From the NCBI GenBank assembly GCA_017560255.1, contig JAFYOI010000055.1, positions 124,001 to 188,000 on the forward strand: 64,000 nucleotides of DNA, given 5' to 3'. This DNA comes from Clostridia bacterium. Lineage in GTDB: Bacteria; Bacillota; Clostridia; Oscillospirales; Acutalibacteraceae. The translations under genes were made by a program, and so were the position numbers. Of the stretch, positions 1-8,761 are shown in pieces. The notes below the pieces were generated by a model. It did not search any database, was not told the DNA's origin, and worked only from the letters and a program-made list of their open reading frames with translations. Positions within the stretch are counted from its first letter, which is position 1, and every line of letters starts with the position of its first letter.

Positions 1-46
1 GTAACATTGAGCTGTTCCCTGCATTTTCTTGTATTAAAGTATTTTT

Positions 47-223
47 TTATCTGTCACTCTTGCATTTGAACGTTGCGCAGATTGTTTCAGAAGAACTGGT
101 TGCATTGTTTGTTCCGATAGCAATTCTGCCTGCATCACATATATTTCCTTCGCGATTGTAGATGCAGTGCTTAGCATCGCAACTTACGCCGTCAATCTTG
201 CTTGAATTATATTTCTTATCCAT
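47..223 (-). CDS. DUF1540 domain protein, small Cys-containing
   Basis: Small protein of 58 residues with four cysteines spaced as in the DUF1540 family (SCDAKHC near the N-terminus, an ICDAG motif, then ICATFKC at the end). The family is common in Clostridia, may bind metal, and has no established function. The ATG at 221-223 is chosen because AAAGGTG lies just upstream; a longer in-frame reading to 316 has no ribosome site and would run into the divergent phosphoesterase gene. Family assignment is from the motif pattern; no role is claimed. Confidence 0.75.
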   Translation of the reverse strand: MDKKYNSSKIDGVSCDAKHCIYNREGNICDAGRIAIGTNNATSSSETICATFKCKSDR

Positions 224-309
224 ATTCACCTTTGTTTCACCCCTTTTATTTTTATATTTTATTTTTTGCAAACAAGGGTAATAAAATTCGTTAGGGTGGT
301 GAATTCTAT

Positions 310-1002
310 ATGTCAATTTTTGGTATTGCAGATACTCATTTATCGCTTTCTTGTAACAAGCCGATGGATATTTTTTCAGGTTGGGCTGATTACGAAAAAC
401 GACTTGAAAAACATTGGAGAGATATTGTAAATCCCGAAGATATAGTTGTTATTGCGGGAGATATATCGTGGGCGATGTCCTTGGAAGAAGCAAAAGCGGA
501 TTTTGAATTTTTGAATAATTTACCGGGTACAAAATTGATTTCAAAAGGTAACCACGATTATTGGTGGACAACAAAAAAGAAAATGGATGAGTTTCTCGTT
601 GCAAATAATTTTGACACAATAAAATTTATTCATAACAATTCATATACAGTTGGTAATTTTTCAATTTGCGCAACAAGAGGTTGGTTTTTTGATTGTACGG
701 AAGAAAATGACAAAAAAGTTCTCAATCGTGAAATAGGACGTTTGGTAGCATCTATTGAAGACGGTATAAAAGACGGAAAAGAACCTATCGTTTTTCTTCA
801 TTATCCACCGATTTATGAAGAACAGATATGTGAGGGTATTTACAACGTGCTAGTTGAATACGGAATTAAGCGTTGTTATTATGGTCATTTGCATGGCCCA
901 TCATGCAAAAGAGCGCTCAACGGGGTGTCTGACGGTATTAAATTTTCGTTAATTTCATGTGATTCCGTTGATTTTACCCCTGTTTTAATAGAAAAACTTT
1001 AA
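310..1002 (+). CDS. Calcineurin-like metallophosphoesterase
   Basis: Protein of 230 residues with the dinuclear-metal phosphoesterase signature: DTH at residues 8-10, GDISW near 52, GNHDYWW near 82, a late HYPP histidine and a GHLHG motif close to the C-terminus. These residues coordinate two metal ions in the calcineurin-like superfamily. The substrate cannot be read from the sequence; cytosolic phosphodiesterase or protein phosphatase activity are both possible. GGGTGG stands before the ATG. It is divergent from the DUF1540 gene and is followed by a separate promoter for tig. Confidence 0.85.
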   Translation: MSIFGIADTHLSLSCNKPMDIFSGWADYEKRLEKHWRDIVNPEDIVVIAGDISWAMSLEEAKADFEFLNNLPGTKLISKGNHDYWWTTKKKMDEFLVANNFDTIKFIHNNSYTVGNFSICATRGWFFDCTEENDKKVLNREIGRLVASIEDGIKDGKEPIVFLHYPPIYEEQICEGIYNVLVEYGIKRCYYGHLHGPSCKRALNGVSDGIKFSLISCDSVDFTPVLIEKL

Positions 1003-1030
1003 ATTTTGTTATTAAATCTAAAAAAATATA

Positions 1031-1059
1031 TGGAAATTTATAACTTTATCTGCTATAAT
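1031..1059 (+). promoter_or_regulatory. Sigma-A type promoter for tig
   Basis: TGGAAA at 1031-1036, a 17-base spacer, then TATAAT at 1054-1059 preceded by TGC (extended -10). It lies 41 bases before the tig start and its AGGAGG site. Confidence 0.7.
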
Positions 1060-1099
1060 ATTAAGGTTTAAATGGTTCAAATTTTAGGAGGATTTAGAA

Positions 1100-2392
1100 A
1101 TGAGCTTGAAATCAGTAAAAAATCTTGAAACAAACGTCTACGAATTGACAGTTGAAATTTCCGCTGAGAAATTTAACGATGCAGTAAATAAGGCGTATTT
1201 GAAGGAAAAGGGAAAGATTGCAATTCCTGGCTTCAGAAAGGGTAAGGCACCCAAATCTTTCATTGAGAAAGTATATGGTGAGGGAGTATTTTTTGAAACT
1301 GCACTTGACAGCATTTATCCTGAGGAAGTTGAGAGCGCTATCGCTGAGTCAAAACTCGACGTTGTTGCTGCTCCGTACGATGCAGAAGTTCAGAATATGA
1401 GCAAAGAAGAAGGTGTAACAATCACACTTAAAGTGACAGTTAAACCCGAAGTAGAAGTTGGCGAGTACAAGGGCATTGAACTTACAAAGAAGTCTACCGT
1501 TGTAACTGACGAAGAGATTAATCGTGAAATTGATCAGTACAAAGAGAGAGCTGCTACTTACGAAGAAGTAGAGGGCAGACCCGCTGCTGACGGCGATATG
1601 GCAGTTATCGATTTTGAAGGTTTCGTTGACGGAGTTGCTTTTGAGGGTGGTAAGGCTGAAAACCACAACCTTACTCTTGGCTCACATAGTTTTATCGATA
1701 CTTTTGAAGAGCAAATCGTTGGCCACAACGTTGGTGATGAGTTTGACGTTAACGTTACTTTCCCCGAGGAATATCACGCTGAAGAACTCAAAGGTAAGCC
1801 TGCTGTATTCAAAGTAAAACTTAACGAACTTAAGCAGAAAGTTTATCCCGAACTCGATGATGAGTTTGCAATGGATGTAAGTGAGTTTGATACTTTCGAT
1901 GCGTTCAAAGCGGACCTTGTTAAGAAAATTGAGGACAGAAAAGAAAAGGCTGCTGAGGCTGATTTGGAAAATCAGATTGCCGAGAAACTTGCCGAAGGAC
2001 TCAAAGCAGAGATTCCCGAAGTTATGTTCGAGATGAAAGTTGACGAGTTTGTACGTGATATGGATATGAGGCTTCAGGGACAGGGCCTCAACCTTGAAAT
2101 GTACATGCAGTACACAGGTATGGACATAGATGCGCTCAAAACAACATTCAGAGTACAGGCTGAAACAGCGGTTAAAGTTAAACTCGCTCTTGATAAAATT
2201 GCTGAAGTTGAGAATATCGTTGTTTCTCAGGAAGCAATTGACGCTGAGTACGCAACAATTGCTGATGCATACAAAGTCGACGTTGAAGTTGCTAAGAAGG
2301 CAATCGACGAGAAGGTTATTGTTGATGACTTGAAGGGTAGAGCAACAATGGATTTTGTAAAGGCAGAGGCAAAAATCACAGAGGAGAAATAA
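1100..2392 (+). CDS. tig: Trigger factor, ribosome-associated chaperone and prolyl isomerase
   Basis: Protein of 430 residues, the normal trigger factor length. The N-terminal ribosome-binding domain carries the GFRKGKAP signature near residues 44-51. A central FKBP-like prolyl isomerase domain follows (roughly 150-245, with VIDFEGFVDG and ALKGKPA-like strands), then a long helical substrate-binding C-terminal part rich in Lys and Glu. It binds nascent chains at the ribosome exit. The start follows a strong AGGAGG. The order tig-clpP-clpX is the usual Firmicutes arrangement and joins folding of new proteins to their degradation. Confidence 0.97.
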   Translation: MSLKSVKNLETNVYELTVEISAEKFNDAVNKAYLKEKGKIAIPGFRKGKAPKSFIEKVYGEGVFFETALDSIYPEEVESAIAESKLDVVAAPYDAEVQNMSKEEGVTITLKVTVKPEVEVGEYKGIELTKKSTVVTDEEINREIDQYKERAATYEEVEGRPAADGDMAVIDFEGFVDGVAFEGGKAENHNLTLGSHSFIDTFEEQIVGHNVGDEFDVNVTFPEEYHAEELKGKPAVFKVKLNELKQKVYPELDDEFAMDVSEFDTFDAFKADLVKKIEDRKEKAAEADLENQIAEKLAEGLKAEIPEVMFEMKVDEFVRDMDMRLQGQGLNLEMYMQYTGMDIDALKTTFRVQAETAVKVKLALDKIAEVENIVVSQEAIDAEYATIADAYKVDVEVAKKAIDEKVIVDDLKGRATMDFVKAEAKITEEK

Positions 2393-2427
2393 ATTTTCGT
2401 CGTTAATCGGATTATTTACTCTGTAAT

Positions 2428-2455
2428 TTGACAATATTTATATTTGAATTGTAAA
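2428..2455 (+). promoter_or_regulatory. Possible promoter for clpP-clpX
   Basis: A perfect TTGACA at 2428-2433 is followed after 16 bases by TGTAAA (2450-2455, 4 of 6 matches to TATAAT). Transcription would begin close to the GGCAGA hairpin at 2460. No CtsR-type direct repeat was seen. Confidence 0.4.
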
Positions 2456-2459
2456 AAAT

Positions 2460-2492
2460 GGCAGAGCGCAACCTAAAAGTTGCGTTTCTGCC
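2460..2492 (+). other. Stem-loop between tig and clpP
   Basis: GGCAGA (2460-2465) pairs with TCTGCC (2487-2492) and CGCAAC with GTTGCG inside it, with a single bulge and a CTAAAA loop. On the plus strand there is no T-run after it. A run of six A before it means it could terminate only on the opposite strand, where no gene enters. It is therefore more likely an RNA-stabilising or processing hairpin at the 5' end of the clpP transcript than a plus-strand terminator. Confidence 0.55.
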
Positions 2493-2532
2493 AAATTGTT
2501 CTAATCAGAAAAATTTTTAAGGAGGATTATTT

Positions 2533-3117
2533 ATGAGTTTTGTACCGTATGTAATTGAGCAGAATAGCCGAGGTGAAAGGTCTTACGATATTTTTTCAAG
2601 ACTTCTCAACGACCGAATCATTATGCTTTCCGGAGAAGTAAATGATGCAAGTGCAAGTGTAATCGTTGCTCAACTTCTCTATCTTGAAGGTCAGGACCCC
2701 GATAAAGATATCAGCCTTTATATTAACAGCCCCGGTGGCTCTGTAACTGCCGGTATGGCTATCTATGACACTATGCAGTATATCAAGTGCGATGTTTCAA
2801 CAATTTGCATCGGACTTGCCGCAAGTATGGGTGCTTTCTTGCTTTCTTCGGGCGCTAAGGGCAAAAGGTACGCTCTTGCAAATAGTGAAATTATGATTCA
2901 TCAGCCTTCAGGCGGAGCAAGAGGTCAGGCTACTGATATCAAAATTGTTGCTGATCATATTTTGAAAACAAAAGAGAATTTGAACAGAATTCTCTCTGAA
3001 AATACAGGTAAACCGATTGAGACGGTTGCGCAGGATACAGAGCGTGACAACTTTATGTCTGCCCAGGAGGCTTGTGATTACGGAATTGTTGACAAGGTAA
3101 TTACAAAAAGACCGTAA
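2533..3117 (+). CDS. clpP: ATP-dependent Clp protease proteolytic subunit
   Basis: Protein of 194 residues with the full catalytic triad: Ser98 in GLAASMGAF, His123 in MIHQP and Asp172 in ERDNF. NSPGGSV near residue 65 forms the oxyanion-loop region. ClpP forms two stacked heptameric rings and degrades substrates delivered by the AAA+ unfoldase encoded next door. AAGGAGGA precedes the ATG. The gene is complete and of usual length. Confidence 0.98.
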   Translation: MSFVPYVIEQNSRGERSYDIFSRLLNDRIIMLSGEVNDASASVIVAQLLYLEGQDPDKDISLYINSPGGSVTAGMAIYDTMQYIKCDVSTICIGLAASMGAFLLSSGAKGKRYALANSEIMIHQPSGGARGQATDIKIVADHILKTKENLNRILSENTGKPIETVAQDTERDNFMSAQEACDYGIVDKVITKRP

Positions 3118-3151
3118 TATCCGTTAAATTAACAGAAAGGAACATTCTATT

Positions 3152-4459
3152 ATGAGCGATATCGAAAATCAGAACGTAGAACTTGTATGTTCTTTCTGCG
3201 GTATGCCACACGACAGAGTGGATAAACTTTTTTCCGGCGCAGTAAAAGGCGTTTTCATCTGTAACGAATGCGTTGAGTTGTGTCAGGAACTTTTGGATAA
3301 GGAATTTAACGAAGGAGTAAGAGTTTCCAAAAAACTCGGTGACCTTACGTTGATGAAACCCCAGGATATGAAAGCGCATCTTGACGAGTATGTAATTGGT
3401 CAGGATGATGCTAAAATTTCTCTTACCGTGGCGGTTTATAACCATTATAAGAGAATTTTATTCGGAAAAGATAATGATATTGAGTTACAAAAAAGTAACG
3501 TTCTTATGCTCGGTCCAACCGGTGTTGGTAAAACAATGCTTGCTCAGACTTTGGCAAAAATCCTCAACGTTCCGTTTGCAATTGCAGATGCTACAACGCT
3601 CACTGAAGCGGGATACGTTGGTGAAGACGTTGAAAACATTCTCTTAAGACTTATTCAGGCGGCAGATTTTGACATTGAACGCGCTGAAATGGGAATTATT
3701 TATATTGATGAGATTGACAAGATTGCAAGAAAATCTGAAAATCCGTCAATTACACGCGACGTCAGCGGTGAGGGTGTTCAGCAGGCGCTTCTTAAAATTC
3801 TTGAAGGTACGGTTGCAAACGTACCGCCGCAGGGTGGCAGAAAGCATCCTCAGCAAGAGTGTATTCAGATTAACACAAAAAACATCCTTTTCATTTGTGG
3901 CGGTGCATTTGACGGACTTGAAAAGATTGTTGAAACACGTTGCGGAAACGCGGTTTTAGGCTTTGGTTCAAAACTTGTAAGCAAAAAACAGATGGATGAG
4001 AAAACGATTTTCTCAAACGTGATTGCACAGGATCTTGTTAAGTTTGGACTTATTCCCGAACTTGTTGGTCGTATGCCCGTTATAACCGCTTTGCACGCTC
4101 TGGACAGAGAAGCACTCATCAGTATTCTCAAAGAGCCTAAAAACTCACTTGTTCGTCAATATACAAAGTTGTTTGAACTTGACAATGTTACGCTGACTTT
4201 TGACGATGATGCGCTTGAAGCAATTGCTGATAAGACCATCGAACGAAAGATGGGTGCAAGAGGATTGCGTTCGGTTGCGGAAGGTTTGCTTATTCCGATT
4301 ATGTATACAGTTCCATCTGATTACACTGTGTCAGAAGTCAGAATTACAAAGGAATGCGTAACACAAGATGCAGAACCGATTTTAATCCGCGATGAAAATC
4401 GTACACCTGCCAACGCTGGTAAACTCAAATCATCAAAGAAAAACAATAAAGTAGGATAA
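3152..4459 (+). CDS. clpX: Clp protease ATP-binding unfoldase ClpX
   Basis: Protein of 435 residues. The N-terminal zinc-binding domain has Cys13, Cys16, Cys37 and Cys40. The AAA+ module has Walker A GPTGVGKT at 121-128 and a Walker B with IIYIDEIDK. The GYVGEDVE pore loop and the LVGRMPV/GARGLR sensor region are present. It unfolds tagged proteins and feeds them to ClpP, encoded 34 bases upstream, so the two are probably cotranscribed. Confidence 0.98.
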   Translation: MSDIENQNVELVCSFCGMPHDRVDKLFSGAVKGVFICNECVELCQELLDKEFNEGVRVSKKLGDLTLMKPQDMKAHLDEYVIGQDDAKISLTVAVYNHYKRILFGKDNDIELQKSNVLMLGPTGVGKTMLAQTLAKILNVPFAIADATTLTEAGYVGEDVENILLRLIQAADFDIERAEMGIIYIDEIDKIARKSENPSITRDVSGEGVQQALLKILEGTVANVPPQGGRKHPQQECIQINTKNILFICGGAFDGLEKIVETRCGNAVLGFGSKLVSKKQMDEKTIFSNVIAQDLVKFGLIPELVGRMPVITALHALDREALISILKEPKNSLVRQYTKLFELDNVTLTFDDDALEAIADKTIERKMGARGLRSVAEGLLIPIMYTVPSDYTVSEVRITKECVTQDAEPILIRDENRTPANAGKLKSSKKNNKVG

Positions 4460-4478
4460 ACTAAAGGAGTATTATAAA

Positions 4479-5087
4479 ATGAACGGACTTGATTTTTCCC
4501 GACAGACATCTATGCCAGAAGTAGGAGAGCAGATTGCAATTATGCACACCAATTTTGGTGATATTTATATTAAACTCTTTGGTGCTGAAGTTCCCAGAAC
4601 AGTTGAGAACTTTGTTACACACTCAAAGAATGGTTACTATAATGGTATTACTTTCCACAGAATTATACCCGATTTTATGATTCAGGGCGGTGACCCCGAG
4701 GGAACGGGATGCGGCGGAGAAAGTATCTGGGGCTCTCCGTTCCAGGACGAATTTGACGTTACTCTCCGTAACTATCGCGGTGCACTTTCAATGGCAAACG
4801 CCGGCCCGAATACAAACGGAAGTCAGTTCTTTATCGTTCAGTGTGATGAAGTATATGCTCCGTTGTTCAAACAAATGGAAGGTCATCCGTATTTCCCTGA
4901 TGAAGTTATTGCAACATACAAGGAACTTGGAGGCTATCCTACACTTGACTTCAAACACAGCGTTTTTGGTCACGTTTTCAAGGGAATGGACGTAGTTGAT
5001 CTCATTGCTTCAAAGGGCTCCAATTCCGGGACGCCGAAAGAAAAGGTTGTAATTAATAATATTGAAATTGTAAAATATAACGGTTAA
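4479..5087 (+). CDS. Cyclophilin-type peptidyl-prolyl cis-trans isomerase
   Basis: Protein of 202 residues with a single cyclophilin domain: [15 protein letters not shown] holds the catalytic Arg and QGGD loop, [14 protein letters not shown] holds the substrate-binding groove, and [12 protein letters not shown] follows. No signal peptide or membrane segment is present, so it should be cytosolic. An insertion around residues 125-150 ([14 protein letters not shown]) lengthens the loop between the core strands. AAAGGAG precedes the start, 19 bases after clpX, so it probably ends the tig-clpP-clpX transcript. Confidence 0.93.
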   Translation: MNGLDFSRQTSMPEVGEQIAIMHTNFGDIYIKLFGAEVPRTVENFVTHSKNGYYNGITFHRIIPDFMIQGGDPEGTGCGGESIWGSPFQDEFDVTLRNYRGALSMANAGPNTNGSQFFIVQCDEVYAPLFKQMEGHPYFPDEVIATYKELGGYPTLDFKHSVFGHVFKGMDVVDLIASKGSNSGTPKEKVVINNIEIVKYNG

Positions 5088-5133
5088 TCGTAATAACTAT
5101 ATAATTTTACTGATTATCACGTGGTGGAATACT

Positions 5134-5153
5134 AAATCAGTTATCTGATTTTT
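5134..5153 (+). terminator. Weak terminator after the cyclophilin gene
   Basis: AAATCAG, loop TTAT, CTGATTT followed by further T. The stem is short and AT-rich, so termination may be partial; a stronger terminator lies at 5302. Confidence 0.45.
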
Positions 5154-5158
5154 CAATT

Positions 5159-5219
5159 AAGCATACAGCTGTGTGGTGTCTTGAAATAATGGCGTTTTGT
5201 GCCGTTAATTGTTATGCTT
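5159..5219. other. Structured intergenic segment of unknown role
   Basis: AAGCATA (5159-5165) is complementary to TATGCTT (5213-5219), enclosing about 47 bases that contain the ACAGCTGT palindrome and a GGC/GCC mini-hairpin. No open reading frame fits. It may be part of the 3' untranslated region or a small RNA; the sequence alone cannot decide. Confidence 0.3.
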
Positions 5220-5301
5220 TAATATCAGGGTTTACGGGATATGGTCGGAAATTTAAACCCTCGGGAATCGTTTCATTTATTAAAATTAACTGTAAATTTA
5301 A

Positions 5302-5335
5302 AAAACCCTCATCGGTTTATTCCGATGAGGGTTTT
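5302..5335. terminator. Bidirectional terminator between convergent genes
   Basis: Fourteen-base arms (AAAACCCTCATCGG and its complement) with loop TTTATT. A/T tracts on both sides allow it to end transcripts of the cyclophilin gene on plus and the aminotransferase gene on minus. Confidence 0.9.
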
Positions 5336-5341
5336 AACGTT

Positions 5342-6595
5342 TTATAATACTTCTTTTATTGCATCGCGCAATTTTTCGAGTCCTTCAATAAGAAGTTCGT
5401 CTGAAATTGTAAGAGGAGGCATTACTTTAAGTACCGCATTGTCACGGCCAACACGTTCAATAATAATTCCTTTTTCGAATGCTTTGTTCATTACGAGTTT
5501 TGCTGTATCTCCGCCACCAAGTTGTGCAAAGTCAATACCGATTACAAGTCCGATTCCTCTCATAACAAGTTTGGGATTTATCGTAAGAATTTCTTTTTCA
5601 ATAAAACTTGCTGAAATACAACCTTTTCTTACAGTTTCTGAAGCAATATTTTCATTATTAAAGATTTCTAAAGCGGCTTTTGCTGCTACAAATGCGGGGT
5701 TATTACCTCTGAACGTACCGTTGTGTTCACCGGGTTTCCACATATCAAGTTCGGGCTTAAAAAGAAGAATAGCGAAGGGAAGGCCGATACCACCGATAGA
5801 TTTTGATAAAGCAACGATATCGGGAACAATGCCCGCACGTTCAAAGGAGAAGAATGAACCTGTTCTTCCGCAACCAACCTGAATATCGTCAACGACAAGA
5901 AGAATGTCGTATTTATCGCAAAGAGCACGAAGTCTTCTGAGCCATTCGTCACTGAATACGTGTATGCCACCTTCGGACTGTACGGTTTCAATAAAAATGG
6001 CAGCAGGAAGTTCAACACCGGAATGGTCATCAGTAATGAGTGTTTCCATATACTTAATTGTGTCAAGTTCAGGGAACATATACGGAGCGGGGATATGCGT
6101 AACGTTTGTAAGCGGAACACCTGCGCCACCTCTTGAACACTCGTCGGTCGTAAGCGAAAGCGATCCGAGGGTCATACCGTGGAACGCGCCCATCATAGCG
6201 AATATATTGGAACGCTTTTTAACTTTTCTTGCAACTTTTAACGCAGCCTCAATAGCGTTGGTACCTGTCGGAGCAGGGAACATAATCTTGTAATCAAGAC
6301 CTCTGGGTTCGAGAATTGTTTTCTCAAGCGTTTCAATAAACTCGCGTTTTGCAGAGGTGTGCATATCAAGCGAATGAATGACACCATCGTTTTTAATGTA
6401 GTCAAGTATTTTATTTTTTATATATTCGTTATTGTGGCCGTAATTCAATGCACCCGCACCACAGAAAAAGTCAATGTATCTCTTTCCATCTTCATCAAAA
6501 AGTTCGGAATTTTTAGAACGGGTGAAAACGGTAGGAAAACTACGACAATATGAACGTACTTCAGATTCGTGTCTTTCAAAAATTTCTGAATTCAT
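5342..6595 (-). CDS. Class III PLP aminotransferase, diaminobutyrate--2-oxoglutarate (EctB-like) type
   Basis: Protein of 417 residues of fold-type I, class III aminotransferases. The PLP lysine is in VALSKSIGGIG, the cofactor-binding VDDIQVGCGRTG motif is present, and an AFHGMTLGSLS motif lies near the N-terminal third. The MFPAPTGTNAIEAALKVARK stretch and overall pattern are closest to diaminobutyrate aminotransferases, which make 2,4-diaminobutyrate from aspartate semialdehyde. No ectA, ectC or siderophore genes are adjacent, so ectoine synthesis is not supported and the substrate is uncertain. The ATG at 6593-6595 has GGGAG eight bases upstream; a TTG 15 bases earlier overlaps that site. 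Confidence 0.8.
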   Translation of the reverse strand: MNSEIFERHESEVRSYCRSFPTVFTRSKNSELFDEDGKRYIDFFCGAGALNYGHNNEYIKNKILDYIKNDGVIHSLDMHTSAKREFIETLEKTILEPRGLDYKIMFPAPTGTNAIEAALKVARKVKKRSNIFAMMGAFHGMTLGSLSLTTDECSRGGAGVPLTNVTHIPAPYMFPELDTIKYMETLITDDHSGVELPAAIFIETVQSEGGIHVFSDEWLRRLRALCDKYDILLVVDDIQVGCGRTGSFFSFERAGIVPDIVALSKSIGGIGLPFAILLFKPELDMWKPGEHNGTFRGNNPAFVAAKAALEIFNNENIASETVRKGCISASFIEKEILTINPKLVMRGIGLVIGIDFAQLGGGDTAKLVMNKAFEKGIIIERVGRDNAVLKVMPPLTISDELLIEGLEKLRDAIKEVL

Positions 6596-6636
6596 TTTAT
6601 CAACTCCCAAATATTTTAAATTCTTCCTAATAGTTT

Positions 6637-6665
6637 ATTATAGTCCTAACCGATAACAAAAACAA
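6637..6665 (-). promoter_or_regulatory. Promoter for the aminotransferase gene
   Basis: On the minus strand TTGTTT, a 17-base spacer and a perfect TATAAT, 42 bases before the chosen start codon. Confidence 0.6.
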
Positions 6666-6680
6666 GCATAAAATTAAATT

Positions 6681-7439
6681 TTAGTCACAATTATATGAAA
6701 AAATTGGCATAAGTTGAAGTTTGAATTTGTTTTTGATGTGTAATGTGTCAATTTTCTTTTTTGTTTCATCATCTTCACATATTCCTGTACGGATATATTT
6801 ATCAAGAACGTCATAAGTAAAGCCGAGATTATCTTCATCAGTCTTGCCGCTGAGACCATCAATCGGAACTTTATCAACAAAAATTGACGGTAAGCCAAGA
6901 ACTCTGCCAATTTCCTTAACTTCTGTAACGGTAAAGTTTGAAAGGGGACTGAAATCACCAACAGAGTCGCCGTATCTTGTTGAATATCCTACCCAATCTT
7001 CGCTCAGATTACAAGTATTTGCAACTCTACCATTCAGTGATTGTGATACGGCGTAAAGGGTTGACATTCTTAGTCTTGGAGGCAGATTAACAATGGCTTG
7101 GTTTGTTAACTCAATATTGTTCTTAATTTCTCCGACGATTGCATCATAAGCGGATTTAATATTTATAATGGTGTGTCTTATATTAAGGTGATTTACAAGC
7201 GATAATGCAACGTCGATGTCGTGTTGTTCGCCTTTGGGCATAAGTACACCGAAAACACGGTCTTTTCCAAGCGCCTCAACGCACAGTGCAGCTACTACTG
7301 AACTATCCTTTCCACCCGATATTCCAACAACTGCCACACAATCATTGCCGTTTTTTTCGAACCACTCTCTGATCCATGCAACAATATCATCTTTTACTTT
7401 TCTTGCATTGAATTCCAAAACGTTTTCCCCCGAATACAT
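6681..7439 (-). CDS. nadE: NH3-dependent NAD+ synthetase
   Basis: Protein of 252 residues with the ATP pyrophosphatase P-loop SGGKDSS at residues 41-47, followed by the RVFGVLMPKGEQ strand and a GDSVGDFSPLSNFTVTEVK segment. It is the ammonia-only form, because no nitrilase-type glutaminase domain is fused. It makes NAD+ from deamido-NAD+ in the cytosol. The length matches the short bacterial enzymes. AGGA lies before the ATG at 7437-7439. It stands alone between two other minus-strand genes. Confidence 0.93.
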   Translation of the reverse strand: MYSGENVLEFNARKVKDDIVAWIREWFEKNGNDCVAVVGISGGKDSSVVAALCVEALGKDRVFGVLMPKGEQHDIDVALSLVNHLNIRHTIINIKSAYDAIVGEIKNNIELTNQAIVNLPPRLRMSTLYAVSQSLNGRVANTCNLSEDWVGYSTRYGDSVGDFSPLSNFTVTEVKEIGRVLGLPSIFVDKVPIDGLSGKTDEDNLGFTYDVLDKYIRTGICEDDETKKKIDTLHIKNKFKLQLMPIFSYNCD

Positions 7440-7488
7440 TTTTATTATTTCCTAATATTATATCAAATTCGTATGACATTTTCAATAA

Positions 7489-7977
7489 TTATAACCATTT
7501 TCTGACACCTTTAATATGAAGAAATCGTGCTGTGTAAAAACTATAATCCGAAAGGGGAGTGTTTATCGCATTTGTGCTGTGTGCAGCAACAAAGGTATTT
7601 ACGCTGTTATTGTCAAGTACAATTAAACTATGATAAAAACGCCTGTTTTGGTCTCCTAATTGGATTATATCACCCGTCGTAACCAGAGATTGATTTGTTT
7701 CTACCGCAAACGGGCCAACTGATTTGTTTGAAATCAAGAAGTTATACAAAAATTCTACTCCTGTCCAGGATGCAGTACGATTGGATGCATCAATATAAAA
7801 CCAACCAAAAACATTCGTGTAGTTCATAATTTCACTACCTGCGTAGATGCACTGTGATACAAAGTTTGTGCAATCACCACCGATGTTATCAAAATTGTAG
7901 TATTCATGATTTCTCAATAACGCCCATTTTTTTGCATATAAAACGGCATTTTGACGGTTGTATTCAACTGTAATCAT
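7489..7977 (-). CDS. Amidase-domain protein (NlpC/P60-like Amidase_6 type)
   Basis: Protein of 162 residues resembling the putative amidase domain found in gram-positive exoproteins: an N-terminal YNRQNAVLYAKKWA helix, GGDCTNFVSQCIYAG carrying the probable nucleophilic Cys, and a later VAAHSTNA histidine segment. No signal peptide is seen, which is unusual for a wall-active enzyme and makes the place of action unclear. The ATG at 7975-7977 is preferred over a GTG three codons upstream because AGGGTG is spaced seven bases from it. Substrate not known. Confidence 0.75.
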   Translation of the reverse strand: MITVEYNRQNAVLYAKKWALLRNHEYYNFDNIGGDCTNFVSQCIYAGSEIMNYTNVFGWFYIDASNRTASWTGVEFLYNFLISNKSVGPFAVETNQSLVTTGDIIQLGDQNRRFYHSLIVLDNNSVNTFVAAHSTNAINTPLSDYSFYTARFLHIKGVRKWL

Positions 7978-7999
7978 AAAAATCACCCTATAAAATTAT

Positions 8000-8033
8000 A
8001 TGCACCTTGAAAGCCGTAACTTACAAGGTGCAT
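8000..8033 (-). terminator. Terminator after the liv operon
   Basis: ATGCACCTTG at 8000-8009 pairs with CAAGGTGCAT at 8024-8033, a perfect ten-base stem, with A/T-rich flanks. It sits just after the livF stop. Confidence 0.75.
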
Positions 8034-8047
8034 TTTAATTTAATGAT

Positions 8048-8758
8048 TTAAACGCCAAGATATGCTTTTTGTACCATTTCACTTGCCGCAAGTTCTGCGC
8101 CCGTACCACTGAGAACGATACTACCGTTTTCAAGAACGTATGCACGATCGGATATAGCCAACGACTTGCCGGCATTCTGTTCAACAAGGAGAATTGTTGT
8201 GCCGTCTTTATTGATGTCTTTAATTATTGAAAACACCTGATCAACAAGCAAAGGGGAAAGTCCCATTGAGGGTTCGTCAAGCATTAACAATTTCGGGTGA
8301 CTCATAATAGCGCGTCCCATAGCAAGCATTTGCTGCTCACCGCCTGATAAGGTACCCGCAATCTGATTCCGACGTTCAGCGAGACGAGGGAAACGCGTAT
8401 AAATTGCATCTAAATCCGATTTGAATGATGATTTATCCTTTATCGCGTATGCACCCATCATAAGATTTTCGTAAACCGAAAGTTCCTGAAAAATTCTACG
8501 GCCTTCGGGGACTTGTGTCATACCGAGTTGAACGATTTTATGACATGGTGTTTTAGTGATGTCGTGTCCATCAAAAATAACAGATCCGCTACGTTTGTTG
8601 ATAAGCCCAACAACGCTTTGCATTGACGTTGTTTTACCCGCGCCATTTGCACCGATAAGTGTAACGATTTCTCCCTCGTTAACTTCAAAACTGATGCTTT
8701 TAAGTGCACAAATAACACCATAATATACCTCGAGGTTATTTACTTCTAACAATGCCAT
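8048..8758 (-). CDS. livF: Branched-chain amino-acid ABC transporter, ATP-binding protein LivF
   Basis: ABC ATPase of 236 residues: Walker A GANGAGKTT near residues 36-44, Q-loop segment, ABC signature LSGGEQQ, Walker B LLMLDEPSMGLSP and a switch His in LLVEQN. The LEVNNLEVYYGVICALK start and overall length are typical of LivF. It would sit at the cytosolic face with LivG on the LivHM permease. It is the last gene of the operon, three bases after livG. Confidence 0.93.
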   Translation of the reverse strand: MALLEVNNLEVYYGVICALKSISFEVNEGEIVTLIGANGAGKTTSMQSVVGLINKRSGSVIFDGHDITKTPCHKIVQLGMTQVPEGRRIFQELSVYENLMMGAYAIKDKSSFKSDLDAIYTRFPRLAERRNQIAGTLSGGEQQMLAMGRAIMSHPKLLMLDEPSMGLSPLLVDQVFSIIKDINKDGTTILLVEQNAGKSLAISDRAYVLENGSIVLSGTGAELAASEMVQKAYLGV

Positions 8759-8761
8759 AAT

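Noticed and set aside
1682-2434. 250-residue minus-strand frame over tig
   Set aside because: It lies wholly antisense to trigger factor, has no ribosome site and a Cys/Leu-rich shadow composition.
5241-5882. 213-residue plus-strand frame
   Set aside because: It crosses a terminator and runs antisense to the aminotransferase gene; no ribosome site.
5342-6595. Ectoine biosynthesis locus
   Set aside because: Only an EctB-like gene is present; ectA and ectC are absent.
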